64,000 nt of DNA from Ancylostoma caninum. Its lineage: Eukaryota > Nematoda > Chromadorea > Rhabditida > Ancylostomatidae. Where the stretch lies: NCBI GenBank assembly GCA_037903475.1, contig JBAJFG010000563.1, positions 1,035,183 through 1,099,182 of the forward strand, given 5' to 3'. Under the pieces are notes generated by a model. It had not been told where the DNA came from. It did no database searches and was given only the letters and a program-made list of their open reading frames with translations. The position numbers and the translations under genes were made by a program. The number at the start of each line of letters is the position of its first letter. Positions within the stretch are counted from its first letter, which is position 1. This document shows positions 49,240 through 59,690 of the stretch, one piece after another.

Positions 49240-49450
49240 CTTGTCGCGCGCGCCTGTTTGAGGGTTCCGCGAGAAGCGACCCTTGCTTCGCTTCGCGCGG
49301 AGCAGAAGGAAATAGTACAGTTTCGAAGACGCAGGTCGGTAAAGTCGCTCGCTTCTGCCGGAGCAGAATCTCGCTAGGCGCGGAGCAGAAGAGGGACGAT
49401 TTTTGGAGGACGCAGACGACGAGAGACGCTCGCTGGGCGCGCGCCACTAC
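49240..49450. repeat. GC-rich repeat next to the minisatellite
   Basis: GCGCGGAGCAGAAGG and close variants (TGCCGGAGCAGAATC, GGCGCGGAGCAGAAGAGG) recur, each followed by a GACGCAG-type block, suggesting two to three degenerate units. Confidence 0.4.
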
Positions 49451-49730
49451 AGTATCAGTCCTTACACGGCTGTACGAGTGAACCTGCCTGACAGGTTTTG
49501 AACATGTTTAACATAATAAACACGTTCAAAGCGGCGTTTTCACACAGCACGCCTTCATTTCTACAGTTGTATCTTCAAGTGGGGTCTCCTCATTACATCC
49601 GTTATGCATTTCCTTCTTTTCCTCCTATCATCCGAGCTCCGGTATATGGCCCGCTTTCTCTGCCTGGCAGCCGCGCGAGGAGTTGGCGCGTCGCGGCTTT
49701 TCGCGACAGAGCACCTTTTGTCTTTCCTCC

Positions 49731-52700
49731 TCACTCTTTCATGTACAGTAGTGGAGTAGTTATTAGAGGTCTTCTCAAACATTGATCTCTGAACATAATT
49801 GTTGAAACTATCACTGCTTGCTTCTTGCTGGAAGCGTATAAGGAGGTGAAACTCTGCTCTTCAGATGAACTCCCTATGCTAATGATAGAAGCGAATGCGG
49901 GCTGATAGATCATTGTTGTCTGCAGGGGGCCATCTCGCTACACATGTTGGAGACGTGATACATAGTAGTGACAAGAAAGTACCTTGTTCAATTGACTACG
50001 TATACAGTTTTGAAGATTCGACAGCGCTGAGTTGATGTACGTCATCTCCTTGAAACGATCTCCTTCAGCTCCAGATTCTTTAACGCGTTCAGAGCCGGCA
50101 AGATCGACGAGATGAAGAGCTGCATGACGATAAGCGCCTAAAGCTATTACTGAATACTCTATGCAGGAAAAACTTGACAAAATTAACCAACAGACCAACA
50201 CACCTGACGTTTTATTGCTACCTTGAATTGCAAGCTCAAATACAGCATGACTCCTACTTGACTGTTCATTACATTTGGTGGCTGCAGTTGAACGAGTACG
50301 ATCAGCTACAGCAAGAATATTCTCGATCTGAAGAAGAAAGGATTTCTTCACTGAATTACTGTAGTACTATCGATGGAAAATTCTCTTACATCATCTTTAT
50401 CATTGATTTCATAGTACTTTAATCCATTGACAACGGTGTTTCCAGATCCCATCTTCACCTCGAGTTTTTTCCTCTCAGCTAGAAGATCATAGACCTCCTC
50501 ATTATACACCTCCAAGAACGAGGCTTTGAACTCGAACTAAATAAATTATTCAGCGGAGTAGAATAGAGCGTAAAGGTGCCGACACACGCAAAATACCTAC
50601 CGTCCAATCTAGATCTGATAATTTGTCTCTAGACTGGAACAGATATTTCACAGCTCTTGGAATAATACCCTCAGCGTCACCCTCTCCTGAAAATTGTGCG
50701 ACTCAGCAAAGTAGTAGAGCAGCAGCGGAACTAAGAGGCGAGTAATTCCTCATAAAACAACAAATTCACGCAGTGAATGTATTCAAGAAAGGAAACGTCA
50801 GGTAGTTCACTTGCACAATCTTAGATCGACCCACAACTGAACGATCATTTTCAAGACCTCTACATTTGCAGCTTGTAGATAATCGAATTTTGGGTGCAAT
50901 GCAGATGACCACATAAAAAGCTCGGTCGCACTTATTCCGTCAACTTTAACGCTGACCACTACACTAAACCGTGCCTACCTCCTCTCATTGTGTGAGTTTT
51001 GCCACTACCAGTTTGTCCATAGGCAATTATGGAGACGTTGTAACCGTGCAAGCATGACTAAACAATTATATTATTGAACAGACGCAGAGAATATACGATA
51101 AAACAACGATGCATACCAGAATCAACTCTTCCACATCGTTAAATACCCTTGCCTGGCTCATATTTGGTCCGAATACTCTTTGGAACTCGAAACTCTGAGA
51201 CGATTTACCCTGAACAAATGAACAATTTGCCATACTTCACTTACATTCGCTAAGGTTTGAACGGTACTTGGTCAAGCTTTATCGACGATACGCCAGGATA
51301 GGTAATATGCGTTATGGGCACGTCCATTTCTTTCCCAAGAGGTGGGCGCACACGGACAGCAACACGAATCTGTCCCTGAAGCAAGAACTCTCGTTAACGG
51401 ATGCATGAAATAATCGGAACAATTAGTGAGGAATATGTAGTAGAGATAGAGGAGAATGCTGTCTAAAGAAAACTAAGAAATGAAGACTCATATGATATCG
51501 GTACTAAAAAGAAACCAAACGTAAATTCTGTGAGATTTCACCTTCAAATCCACCACTGCGTTGTGCAACAGGCGCATCTGTTCATCCTTTTCACGAAGTT
51601 CGTCGCGCTTTGCAGATAGTTGGGACATCAGCCTTCCGATGTTCTCGAGTTGTTCTTTGAGTTCACTCTCCAGTCTTTCATTCGTTGCCTCCATCGTTGC
51701 AGACTTCGATTTCTCTGCCTCGAGAGCCAACTGCACTGTACTGAGCTGTGCATCCTTCAGCGATATCGTTTGTCGATAACATTCAATAGAGCTCTAAAAG
51801 CGAAAAAAAGACAAATACTTGGATTCATAGGTGATTAGAAGGAACCACAAATCCTCAAGGAAATATTTCACAACCTGCAATGTTTCCAAATTTTGATCTT
51901 TCAAAGAGATTTGGCTCTGAAAAAGGAAAGATATTAGACAGAGTTCATTAAATAGTATTGAACAGAACATTATTACCTTCAAAAGATCCTTCTCAGCAGT
52001 GACCTTAGCTAGTTCTCCTTCCGAAGAGGCCAACTTCGCTCGAAGTTCAACTAGCTCAGCATTTTCTCGGAATGATGATGAAGAACGCCGACCTGAGAAT
52101 AGTTTTACAGTATTAGTATCACCGTTCTCGTATTTGACAGTATGGGATATTAGACCTGATACTGGGTGAATGACCACAAAAAACGCCATTTGGTCAACCC
52201 GCCTGTCCTATCGTGTATTCACATGCGCTTCAAGAATAAGATGAGGATGCAATATTTCATCGCGCAATATGTCAATCGAGGACGAGTGAGAGCAGGTAGA
52301 GTTGCATGAGAAGTTGCCTGATCAAACTGTTCCTCACTGTTTTTATATCTTTTTCGCCTAGTCGTTTTAGAAATTGATTCTTGGCCTCCATTCTGTATTG
52401 GGCTTGGGAAACGTTGGGAAAGACGAAAAACCCGCGTGCATGGGATATTTTGTCTTTTTTTGCTATACTGAAAACCTGCACTTCTTGCGCATGTACGATG
52501 CAAATGAGCTGCGGATTGTATCTCGTAGGGAAGAATTGTAACAATAAATCTGTTTACACGAAAATTCAAGTGAGCCCACTACGGATCTTCCCTGTTCATT
52601 CGATTCCCTTGAGGATGGGGTGTTGCACTTACGTGTGAGATCCAGAACGACACATGTAAATCAGTGATAGGGCAACTAAGATCCGAATTCACCCCTTTAT

Positions 52701-54431
52701 TTATTCAGCCGTGATTCCTGCCGGCCTTTCGCGGATGTAAAGCTGTTCATCCGCAAAGGGATGCCACCTCTTCACACCTGCGGAGGTCAAGAGGTCAATT
52801 ATGATGAACAGCTCTATCGTGAAACTGTTCACCGTAAGTACAACCAGCTCCGTTGTAGATCTCTTCATCCCAAATCAATTAGTAATCAGAACAGTAAGTT
52901 TTGTAAGAATCACGATTTTAGAAAGGTATTATTTCTGAACATAATAGGAAATTGACAGAGAGATTTTTTCCTGCATACTTCCTCAAGGAACTCATAGTCC
53001 TATGCAGTGTTAGAAATTAGATGACCGCATCATTTCTTCTTTAGAAACTCTCCCTTCTCATTTTTTAGGCGAAATGAAGTATAGCGATTTTTCGGAAAGT
53101 AGCGCAAATCTCGGCATGTGGCTGTTTATCTGGTGATGTAGCAGTTGCAAAGGTGGAATATGAAAGGTGAATTCGTGCGTTTTAGCCCAAACGATATGTC
53201 AACACTATATTAAAAAAAATAGTAAATCCACTGAGAACAGATGAGAACTACACATCGAAAAAAAATCTGAAGAGGAAATCTACAGTGGCCGTCGATGGCG
53301 TTGCACTTTCCGCAGACTCGGAAAGCACGCGGCGCGGCCGCATCGCTCGCGCTGGAATTGTCGCCGTAGTAGCAAACTATAAGGTTTTCCCAATAGTCTT
53401 TCATCTTATTTGAGGGCAGTTACCAAGAAAACAAACTAACAACCAAGAAAACCCCGTGGTATGCTATCGACGACCATGACGTGGGCTGCGCGGTCGCGCT
53501 GCGTGCTACTCGAGCCCGCGAAAGACGTAACCCCATCGACGCTCACTTTACATAGACCGGATATGGATAGAAAACATATGGAGAGAGCCTACAAAACCGA
53601 TAAACTCGATAACATCATGTGAAATGAGTATGATATTCCTGATCAGCACCCTCGACTACCCCTGTAATCAAGTTTTCAGAGAAATTCATTCAGTTCAAGC
53701 TTGGGTCCGGTAGTGGGGCAGCTGAAATAAAAATGGTACCGAAAATTTAGAGGATGATGATGTATTGATGTGCACGGTCCTGGGTACGGTCGGATCAGAT
53801 GTCCTTCCGGGAATGTCATTAAGTTTCTGTCCCTCCCATCGGGGTAATCATCTTGGATGCTTTATCTTGAGAGGTAATCTAACAATGGAAGAGAATCGAA
53901 AAAAAAGAACTAACTTGTGGAGGCTGTCGATGTGCTTGGAATGTTTGCGCGTGCAGATCCTGTCAATGATACAACATTTCTTCGAGAAGCAGATGAGGCG
54001 GTCGTCTGAAGATAGCGTGGGAGTCCACCTGGAGCCGCTAACGTCGCCCTGCCCGTCCTCATACTGTTCGGTAGCGGTTTAGAAACTGAAGTCTTCCCTT
54101 ACAAATAGCTTGCACTTGGAAACTTGTCTAGAAAAACCTACAACCTGAATACTGTGAAGTGACAGAAGCAATGGCAGCTCGTTTTGCTGGCGTAGCTGAT
54201 GATAATGTTCTACTGAAGTGTTCTATGCTCTTCCGTTTTAGATTTCGAGCAGCCTGCACAGTGGCAGATACCGGTACACGAGCTGAAACTGTTAAAGATG
54301 AGCAAATCCGAGGTAGAAACAATAATTAAGTGAAATGGCTAAAAAGCACCTTTTGCCGGTGTTAAACGAGGAATGTTGGAACGCGAAGAGCCAAATACTT
54401 TCGGCCTAGGGGATGCATGATCGCCTTCCAT
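49731..54431 (-). CDS. Kinesin-14 (C-terminal motor) protein, KLP-15/16-like, about 14 exons
   Basis: This is a minus-end-directed microtubule motor, expected to act in spindle organisation. Exons in transcript order are 54350-54431, 54145-54288, 53915-54085, 51977-52092, 51875-51916, 51542-51793, 51268-51375, 51117-51209, 50979-51057, 50601-50686, 50390-50536, 50204-50327, about 49983-50137, and probably 49731-49901. Residues 1-132 are a basic Ser/Thr/Arg-rich tail, 133-269 a coiled coil, and the motor starts at 270 ([12 protein letters not shown]). Landmarks are the P-loop GQTGSGKT (350-357), switch I NEQSSRSH (460-467) and switch II DLAGSE (493-498). Motor at the C-terminus defines kinesin-14. 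After residue 533 the reading frame meets TAG (49940-49938). Either the protein ends at 547, or an in-frame 81-bp intron (49902-49982) gives 589 residues and drops the conserved block after INSALS. Exon 13 has alternative in-phase acceptors. KLP-15/16 assignment is by layout and size. Confidence 0.88.
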
Positions 54432-54466
54432 GATATCCGCAAAGTTCAGAGTGACGCGACTGCTCA

Positions 54467-54480
54467 ACTAAAAAGAGAAG
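54467..54480 (-). promoter_or_regulatory. Candidate trans-splice or 5' exon acceptor of the kinesin gene
   Basis: On the minus strand, CTTCTCTTTTTAG ends at 54468, 36 nt before the start codon at 54431. The 36 nt are open in frame, so either a spliced leader joins here or a further coding exon lies upstream. No upstream kinesin exon was recognised. Confidence 0.35.
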
Positions 54481-54599
54481 TAAACGACTCGAAAACGGCG
54501 GGAGGAAGGGGACAATGGGGTAAGAAGAATCGGACGAAAAATAAAGATAATAATTTAAATGCAGAATAATTGGTAATGAACAATTAAAAGTAGACTCGA

Positions 54600-54790
54600 T
54601 GCGTTACGACGCTCAAACAGGATGAGTGAAATGAATGTTTTCGTTTACAATCAGTCTCTTTCCTCGAGATAAAATTTGATTTCAATCCAATCTTTTTCCA
54701 TTTCAGGACCGGCAATGAAAATCGTCTTTTCGTATGATTTGACAGAATTCATCTTCACTTTCATTTCAAGCATCACCCTCCGGCGTGAAA
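54600..54790. repeat. Dispersed repeat flanking the kinesin gene, copy 1
   Basis: The region resembles 59385-59585 in the same orientation: a TTTCGTTTACAATCAGTCTC-like block, a TTTTTATT/CCATTTCA block, and TCGTATGATTTGACA (compare TCGTAGGATTTGACA). Short minus-strand frames such as VKSYEK are shared. No gene is called. Confidence 0.4.
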
Positions 54791-55723
54791 TCAGATTCGA
54801 GAGAAGTCTGGAAAATTTTTGAAAATGTCGACACATTTGATGAGCGATTGAAACCGGAAACAAACTCGTTACTATTAACTGGCTTGTATTTAACCAAATG
54901 CATTTTCGGATCATAAAATCTTTAGTTCATTATGCAAAACTACCCCTTCTCGAGGAGGAAGAACAGCGAACTTAAAATTTTCGTTTTCGCGCGCGCTGCA
55001 AGGACATGACGTGATTACGGAGACTGCTCTATCTTTAAGACACAGTAATCATTTTTGGTGAAGGAGCGACGGTCGGGACGATCGCCCGTGGTCGCCTTGG
55101 CGTACGCTGCTACTGGTGTGAGCCTCCATTTGATTGGCTTGCCATTACATTTTCCAAAAAATCCTAGAATCCTCTATACAGGGGTATGTGGAGGTAATCT
55201 GGAAAGGATCGGTCTGTATTTCGGACATTTTTGGAAGCAAATTCAGCCACTGCACAGGCATACGAATTCATTCCTCCATCGAATTTATAAAGAATGCTTC
55301 CTTAATTTGACGGATTTCGTTAGCATGCTGTCTCTTTTCTTCTTCCATATCCACTTAATTTTCAGACCGTTGCCGTTCAATGGAATACAAGTTCTGGGAA
55401 ACAGGGCGCCAAGGCGCTTCTCTCAGCGTTGAAAACTTTTTTCAAATTTCATTGTCTCGGACTTCCTTCGGGCTGCGTCGAGTGGGTGAACATGTTCCAT
55501 TTGCTCACCGAAACGAATCAGTGAGAAGCTCGACGTTGCGGTAGGTGATAGCGGAGACGGAGCCAAGCCAAACGACCTTTCTTCCTGTGGGATGTAAAAA
55601 TATGCTAAGTCACCCTGTTGTTGTATTTATAGTCTTCTCCTATCAAACAGTCCATATCAGGCGCAATCACTTCTGTCAAAACAGCCATACAGTGCCGGTC
55701 AATCATTTCTGCATCACAGAAAA

Positions 55724-55960
55724 GGGCAATTTATACTGGATGCGTGCGACTGACGCGCGTGCGTCTATATGCTGAAGAATAGGGCCCAATCGGATAGCAG
55801 TCGCAGCTCAGACGCACGCGTTTACGGCCTGGCGGCGGCCGCGCGTTCTTTTCATTAAGGATGTACATGTCGTGTTGACCGGTCTTTATGGAAAATCCTT
55901 TGCAAATGGATGCGTGCGACTGATGCGCGACTGACGCACGCAGCTAGTATAAATTACCCT
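55724..55960 (-). mobile_element. GC-rich MITE of about 240 bp, inverted copy
   Basis: The plus strand starts GGGCAATTTATACTGGATGC and ends CAGCTAGTATAAATTACCCT, so the ends share AATTTATACT with imperfect GCGTGCG inverted repeats. It aligns with 10455-10690 in reverse orientation. Confidence 0.65.
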
Positions 55961-56952
55961 AAATCCGCCAATCTGGTCTGCCGGGCAGCACCAATTGCGC
56001 GGCACGCCAGACCAGCTGGACGTTGTCGACGTAGACTGCCCCTACATGTTAGTGTTTTGCTTATGTTTTCCACCGTTTTTGGAATCACAACAAAGAAACA
56101 AAAACGAGTGAGAACCCAAGCAAGACATCAGTGCCGGCAACGCTCGGCAACCATCGTGCTGACAGGTCAGCCGCGCCTTGCAGGCAGTGCGGTGCGGCAG
56201 ACGAGATGAGCGGATTTCTATAATGCAAAAATGATTGAGCGAAACTCTACCAGGGCCCGTACTCAACAAATTAGTTTGTTGCAATCCGTGTTGTATTTTG
56301 AGAGTTGACTACGATTGAGAAACATGACCGATTGGGTGTGCTAGAGTGAGGCAAATATTTATTTTCTGAAAATCTAACCCGTTACAACTTGCTATTCACA
56401 CGAACAACAACTTTAGTTGTGGTACATTTAGTTGGACACGAAAAGTGGAACAGTCATGATGATGCAAGTTTCAATAAATCGGATAACAACAGCATATGTA
56501 TTCTCTCCCGTGCAGTGCAGTATGGTTTACTTCAGGACTTGCAATGTCTGTACTCCACGTATATACCTGTAACAATAACATTAATAAGGAGATCTTACTA
56601 GAAATATGTACATAGTAGCGGTGCTTCTAAATACAGAACCTGCGAATATTTTCATGTCGAAGGAAATGCTTTAAAAATGCCCATCCACGTCTCCGTAGAA
56701 GCGAAGCCTTTTCACCCTAGCTCACGTGTGGTGTAGATCATCACGTCTTGGCATGAATGACAACTTGCAGTAATAATTTTGACTGTGTCCTCGCCTTTTG
56801 TTTTACTATTCCGTTATAGTTAGCTGAGAGAGTGCGTCTGCGACTTTGTCTGCAATGACGGCTGCGGCGCGGTGTCGGTCTTCCGTCTACATGGCATTCA
56901 CCTCGGAGTAAACATCGCATTGCAATACGCGCGCGAGCTGATCCATTCCAAT

Positions 56953-57033
56953 AGATCAAATTCTCAATCGAAAAGAAACGTGCGAGTGGTTTCTGGCGGT
57001 TCGGACGTAGCCTTTCGATTGAGAATTTGATCT
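56953..57033. repeat. Hairpin with perfect 21-bp arms
   Basis: AGATCAAATTCTCAATCGAA(A) at 56953-56973 is matched by its exact reverse complement at 57013-57033, with a 39-base loop. Confidence 0.9.
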
Positions 57034-57159
57034 ACGCTTATGTTCGAAAAGATTGGTAAAAAACATTTGATACCGTTAGGTAGCAAGGCTTTCAAGATAC
57101 TTATTTGGAAATGTCTTACTTCCTGATGCTCAGACGTCTTATGTCGTGAAACTCTATCT

Positions 57160-57436
57160 GTATATAAAGGATAAAGTGGTCGGCGTTAATCAATCCCGTC
57201 ACGAGGGATGCGCCACGCATTCGACTTCATCTGAGCATCGTAGAGGCGTTGAATGCGTATGTGCCCTGTACAATGACTTGCGGGGGACACCCGATGTACC
57301 AAGTCAGTGCTTCATCCTCCCAGACTCCTCTGGTACCAATTTACCGACCCCGGAGGCATGGAAGGCTTGGCTGGCCTCGGGCGGGATCGAACCATCGATC
57401 GTGTGCGTGCGCAGCGAGCCTCTCTGCGCCACACGC
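57160..57436 (-). mobile_element. tRNA-derived SINE
   Basis: On the minus strand a pol III A box TGGCGCAGAGAGG (57431-57419) is followed by a B box GGTTCGATCCC (57393-57383) at tRNA-like spacing. An unrelated body of about 220 bp follows. It is not a functional tRNA gene: I see no acceptor stem. It directly abuts copy B of the hairpin-ended repeat. Confidence 0.65.
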
Positions 57437-59178
57437 GCCCTATCTGTATATATAAAAGTGAAAGTTTGTGTGTGTGTGTGTGTGTGTGTTTGTGTGTATG
57501 TTCCTTATAGAAATCGCGGAGGATGAACCGATCCGGACCAAATTTTGCATACAGGCCCAACGGGGGCCGGCGGAGGTTATAGGCTACTTTGCACCTGGGA
57601 TTATCGATTGGTTTATCGATTATATCGATTTTATCGATTTTTCACAATTTTTGTCCAGGGGTCGATGAGGACATGTCTACTAGGGTTCTTCAATATGCTG
57701 AACACGACTATGACAGCCGTTTTGCATGGCGGTATCGATTTATTGATTTTATCGATTTTTTCAACTTTCGCTCGGGGATCGGTGATGACATGCCCACTGG
57801 GGTTTTCGAGTGTGCTGAATACGAATATGGCAACCCTTTTCAATGACGGTATCGATTTACTGATTTTATCGATTTTTCGCAGCTTCTACTCAGGGGTCAG
57901 TGAGGACATATCTACTGGAATTATGCGCTGATCACGAATATGACAACCACTATGCATGGAACTTCGAGTTATTGGTTTTATCGGATTTTTAATCAAGTTT
58001 TTGACTTTTTCCACTACTTCTTGATTAAGAGTAAGAGCGCATTTACTGGTTCTCAAAGATGCTGACCGCAATTATGGGCATGCTTTTTCCATAAAGTTAT
58101 TATCCAAATAACTTCACTATTTCATTTTTCGCCAATATGTCGGTTAAATGAGGATCATACAGGTCCGTCATCATAATGATGAGCATTTTCAATGGATTTA
58201 CCAGTAGTAGCAGATTTCCATCAGTGTGAAATAGCCGGGGTAGTATTAGGTCGTCAAGTATGAAATGTCTGATTTTGGATGAGAAGATTTCGAGTTTTGT
58301 TTCTAAAGCAAGATGCAGTATAAGATATCGTAATATGCTCCTATACTATCCCCACAGCTTTGTCATCTTAACTGCGGCTTCACTGCGCCAGCAGCTTGGA
58401 AACGTAGAAAGCTGGTAGCAATCAAGTGGCGAAGAGCGTTTCCAACATCATGTTGAAAATTGAACATTTTCTCCAGCAAGAAGTGAGCTAATCCCTGAAA
58501 GGAGTTGTGATCAAATAGAGCAGGGTTTGCCCAGTACAGTGAGTGGAAGGTGGGCCCTCATCCCTGCTCCTCTGACTTAAGCAGCGTGGATTTGTGAAAA
58601 ATGGTCAAAAAGTGGCACTCATTTTTGAGGGCGAAACTGGGAAAAATTCGTTTACCGAACCACTTTTAATGGTCATATTGCCTTGACTACCTAAGTATTA
58701 CTCTGACCTAGTTTGACTCCTGTCCGCTTCGGCTACGGCTTCCAGCTCATCAATATCCAGGCTCATCATAAGGCTCACTTTGCAGCTTCATGTCACCTGA
58801 GCGGAACTTCCCAAGCAAACGCTGTTCAGTGCATTTACTAGCCAAATGTCCCACAACACCATTACATCTCCCTGATGTTCTCGGCTTTCTCAGCTCTAAT
58901 GGCTGGAAAATGGAACCTATGTTCCAAAACGACACGATTTTTCGTCCTTGAGTAGTTCTTCAAAAAATGCTTTCAAACAAAAATTCGAAAACTGATCAAA
59001 AATCCAGGAAGTGATTTTGAAAGCAAGAGGATGTATCTTCATAATGAAAATAAAGATGAGAAGATATCTAGTAAATCTCCGAAGATAGAGACTGTCAAAC
59101 TGACCGCTCATAAAATCAGACATTTCATACTTGACGACCTAATAGAACACCCGAGCGAAGCCGGGCATACCATCTAGT
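57436..59178 (-). mobile_element. Hairpin-ended dispersed repeat with tandem units, copy B (inverted)
   Basis: This is the reverse-oriented relative of 9509-10344. It opens on the plus strand with TATCTGTATATATAAAAG and a TG-repeat, passes through GGGCCGGCGGAGGTTATAGG and several ATCGATTTATTGATTTTATC-type units, and ends CACCCGAGCGAAGCCGGGCA near 59150-59168. It is twice the length of copy A and has a different 3' half. Confidence 0.65.
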
Positions 59179-59262
59179 CGTTAATAATGGTACGGATGTA
59201 TTTTTCGTTAAGTATTAGTTCGATATTAATTCTACACGTTCTGCATCACTGTTTTTTTATTT

Positions 59263-59333
59263 CTTGTTTTATATCTTACATAAGGTTACCTATGTTATAA
59301 ACATAGGTAACCTTATGTCAGATATAAAGCAAG
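59263..59333. repeat. Quasi-palindrome, 33-bp arms
   Basis: Arms 59263-59295 and 59301-59333 match at 31 of 33 positions around a 5-base spacer. The core ACATAAGGTTACCTATGT is perfect over 18 bp. Confidence 0.9.
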
Positions 59334-59384
59334 GAATACTCAAGATGTGAAGAGATAAAGTGTGTGCTGGCGATCAGTAGGATG

Positions 59385-59585
59385 AGTTGTGGTATGGAAT
59401 GAATAGGTGTTTTTGTTTCCAATCACTATCTTTCCCTAGGATAACACCTGTTTTTATTCCCATCTCCCTCCACTTCAAGCACGGGTAACTCGGCCATCCT
59501 TTTAAAAACTGCTCATCTGAGGGTGATGGAAACCGGCTTTTTCGTAGGATTTGACAAGCTTGATCAATGTCTTCGCTTTCAGTAT
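59385..59585. repeat. Dispersed repeat downstream of the transporter gene, copy 2
   Basis: Partner of 54600-54790. A 70-codon minus-strand frame here (with FLKGWPSYPCLKWREMG) looks protein-like but is not matched in frame by the other copy. Confidence 0.4.
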
Positions 59586-59612
59586 AGCGTTCAACCTAAG
59601 AATATAGCAAAA

Positions 59613-59650
59613 TCTGTAAGAGCAAAATTTACGTGGGTGCTGCCTCTAAG
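59613..59650. repeat. End fragment of the TTAA-type repeat family
   Basis: TTACGTGGGTGCTGCCTCTAAG is a family terminus. It lies about 40 bp downstream of the transporter stop codon. The other end was not found. A possible further fragment is at 47908-47930. Confidence 0.45.
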
Positions 59651-59690
59651 AAACTCATACTTACCCGTACTTCGCCTTGATTGAATTGTG

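Noticed and set aside
48424..49447. Long Pro/Trp/Phe-rich minus-strand frames of up to about 200 codons
   Set aside because: All three minus-strand frames are open over the 58-bp minisatellite, and the translations are unit repeats with no start or splice context.
57240..57440. tRNA gene (A and B boxes on the minus strand)
   Set aside because: The box spacing is tRNA-like, but no acceptor stem pairing is seen and the sequence continues into a SINE body.
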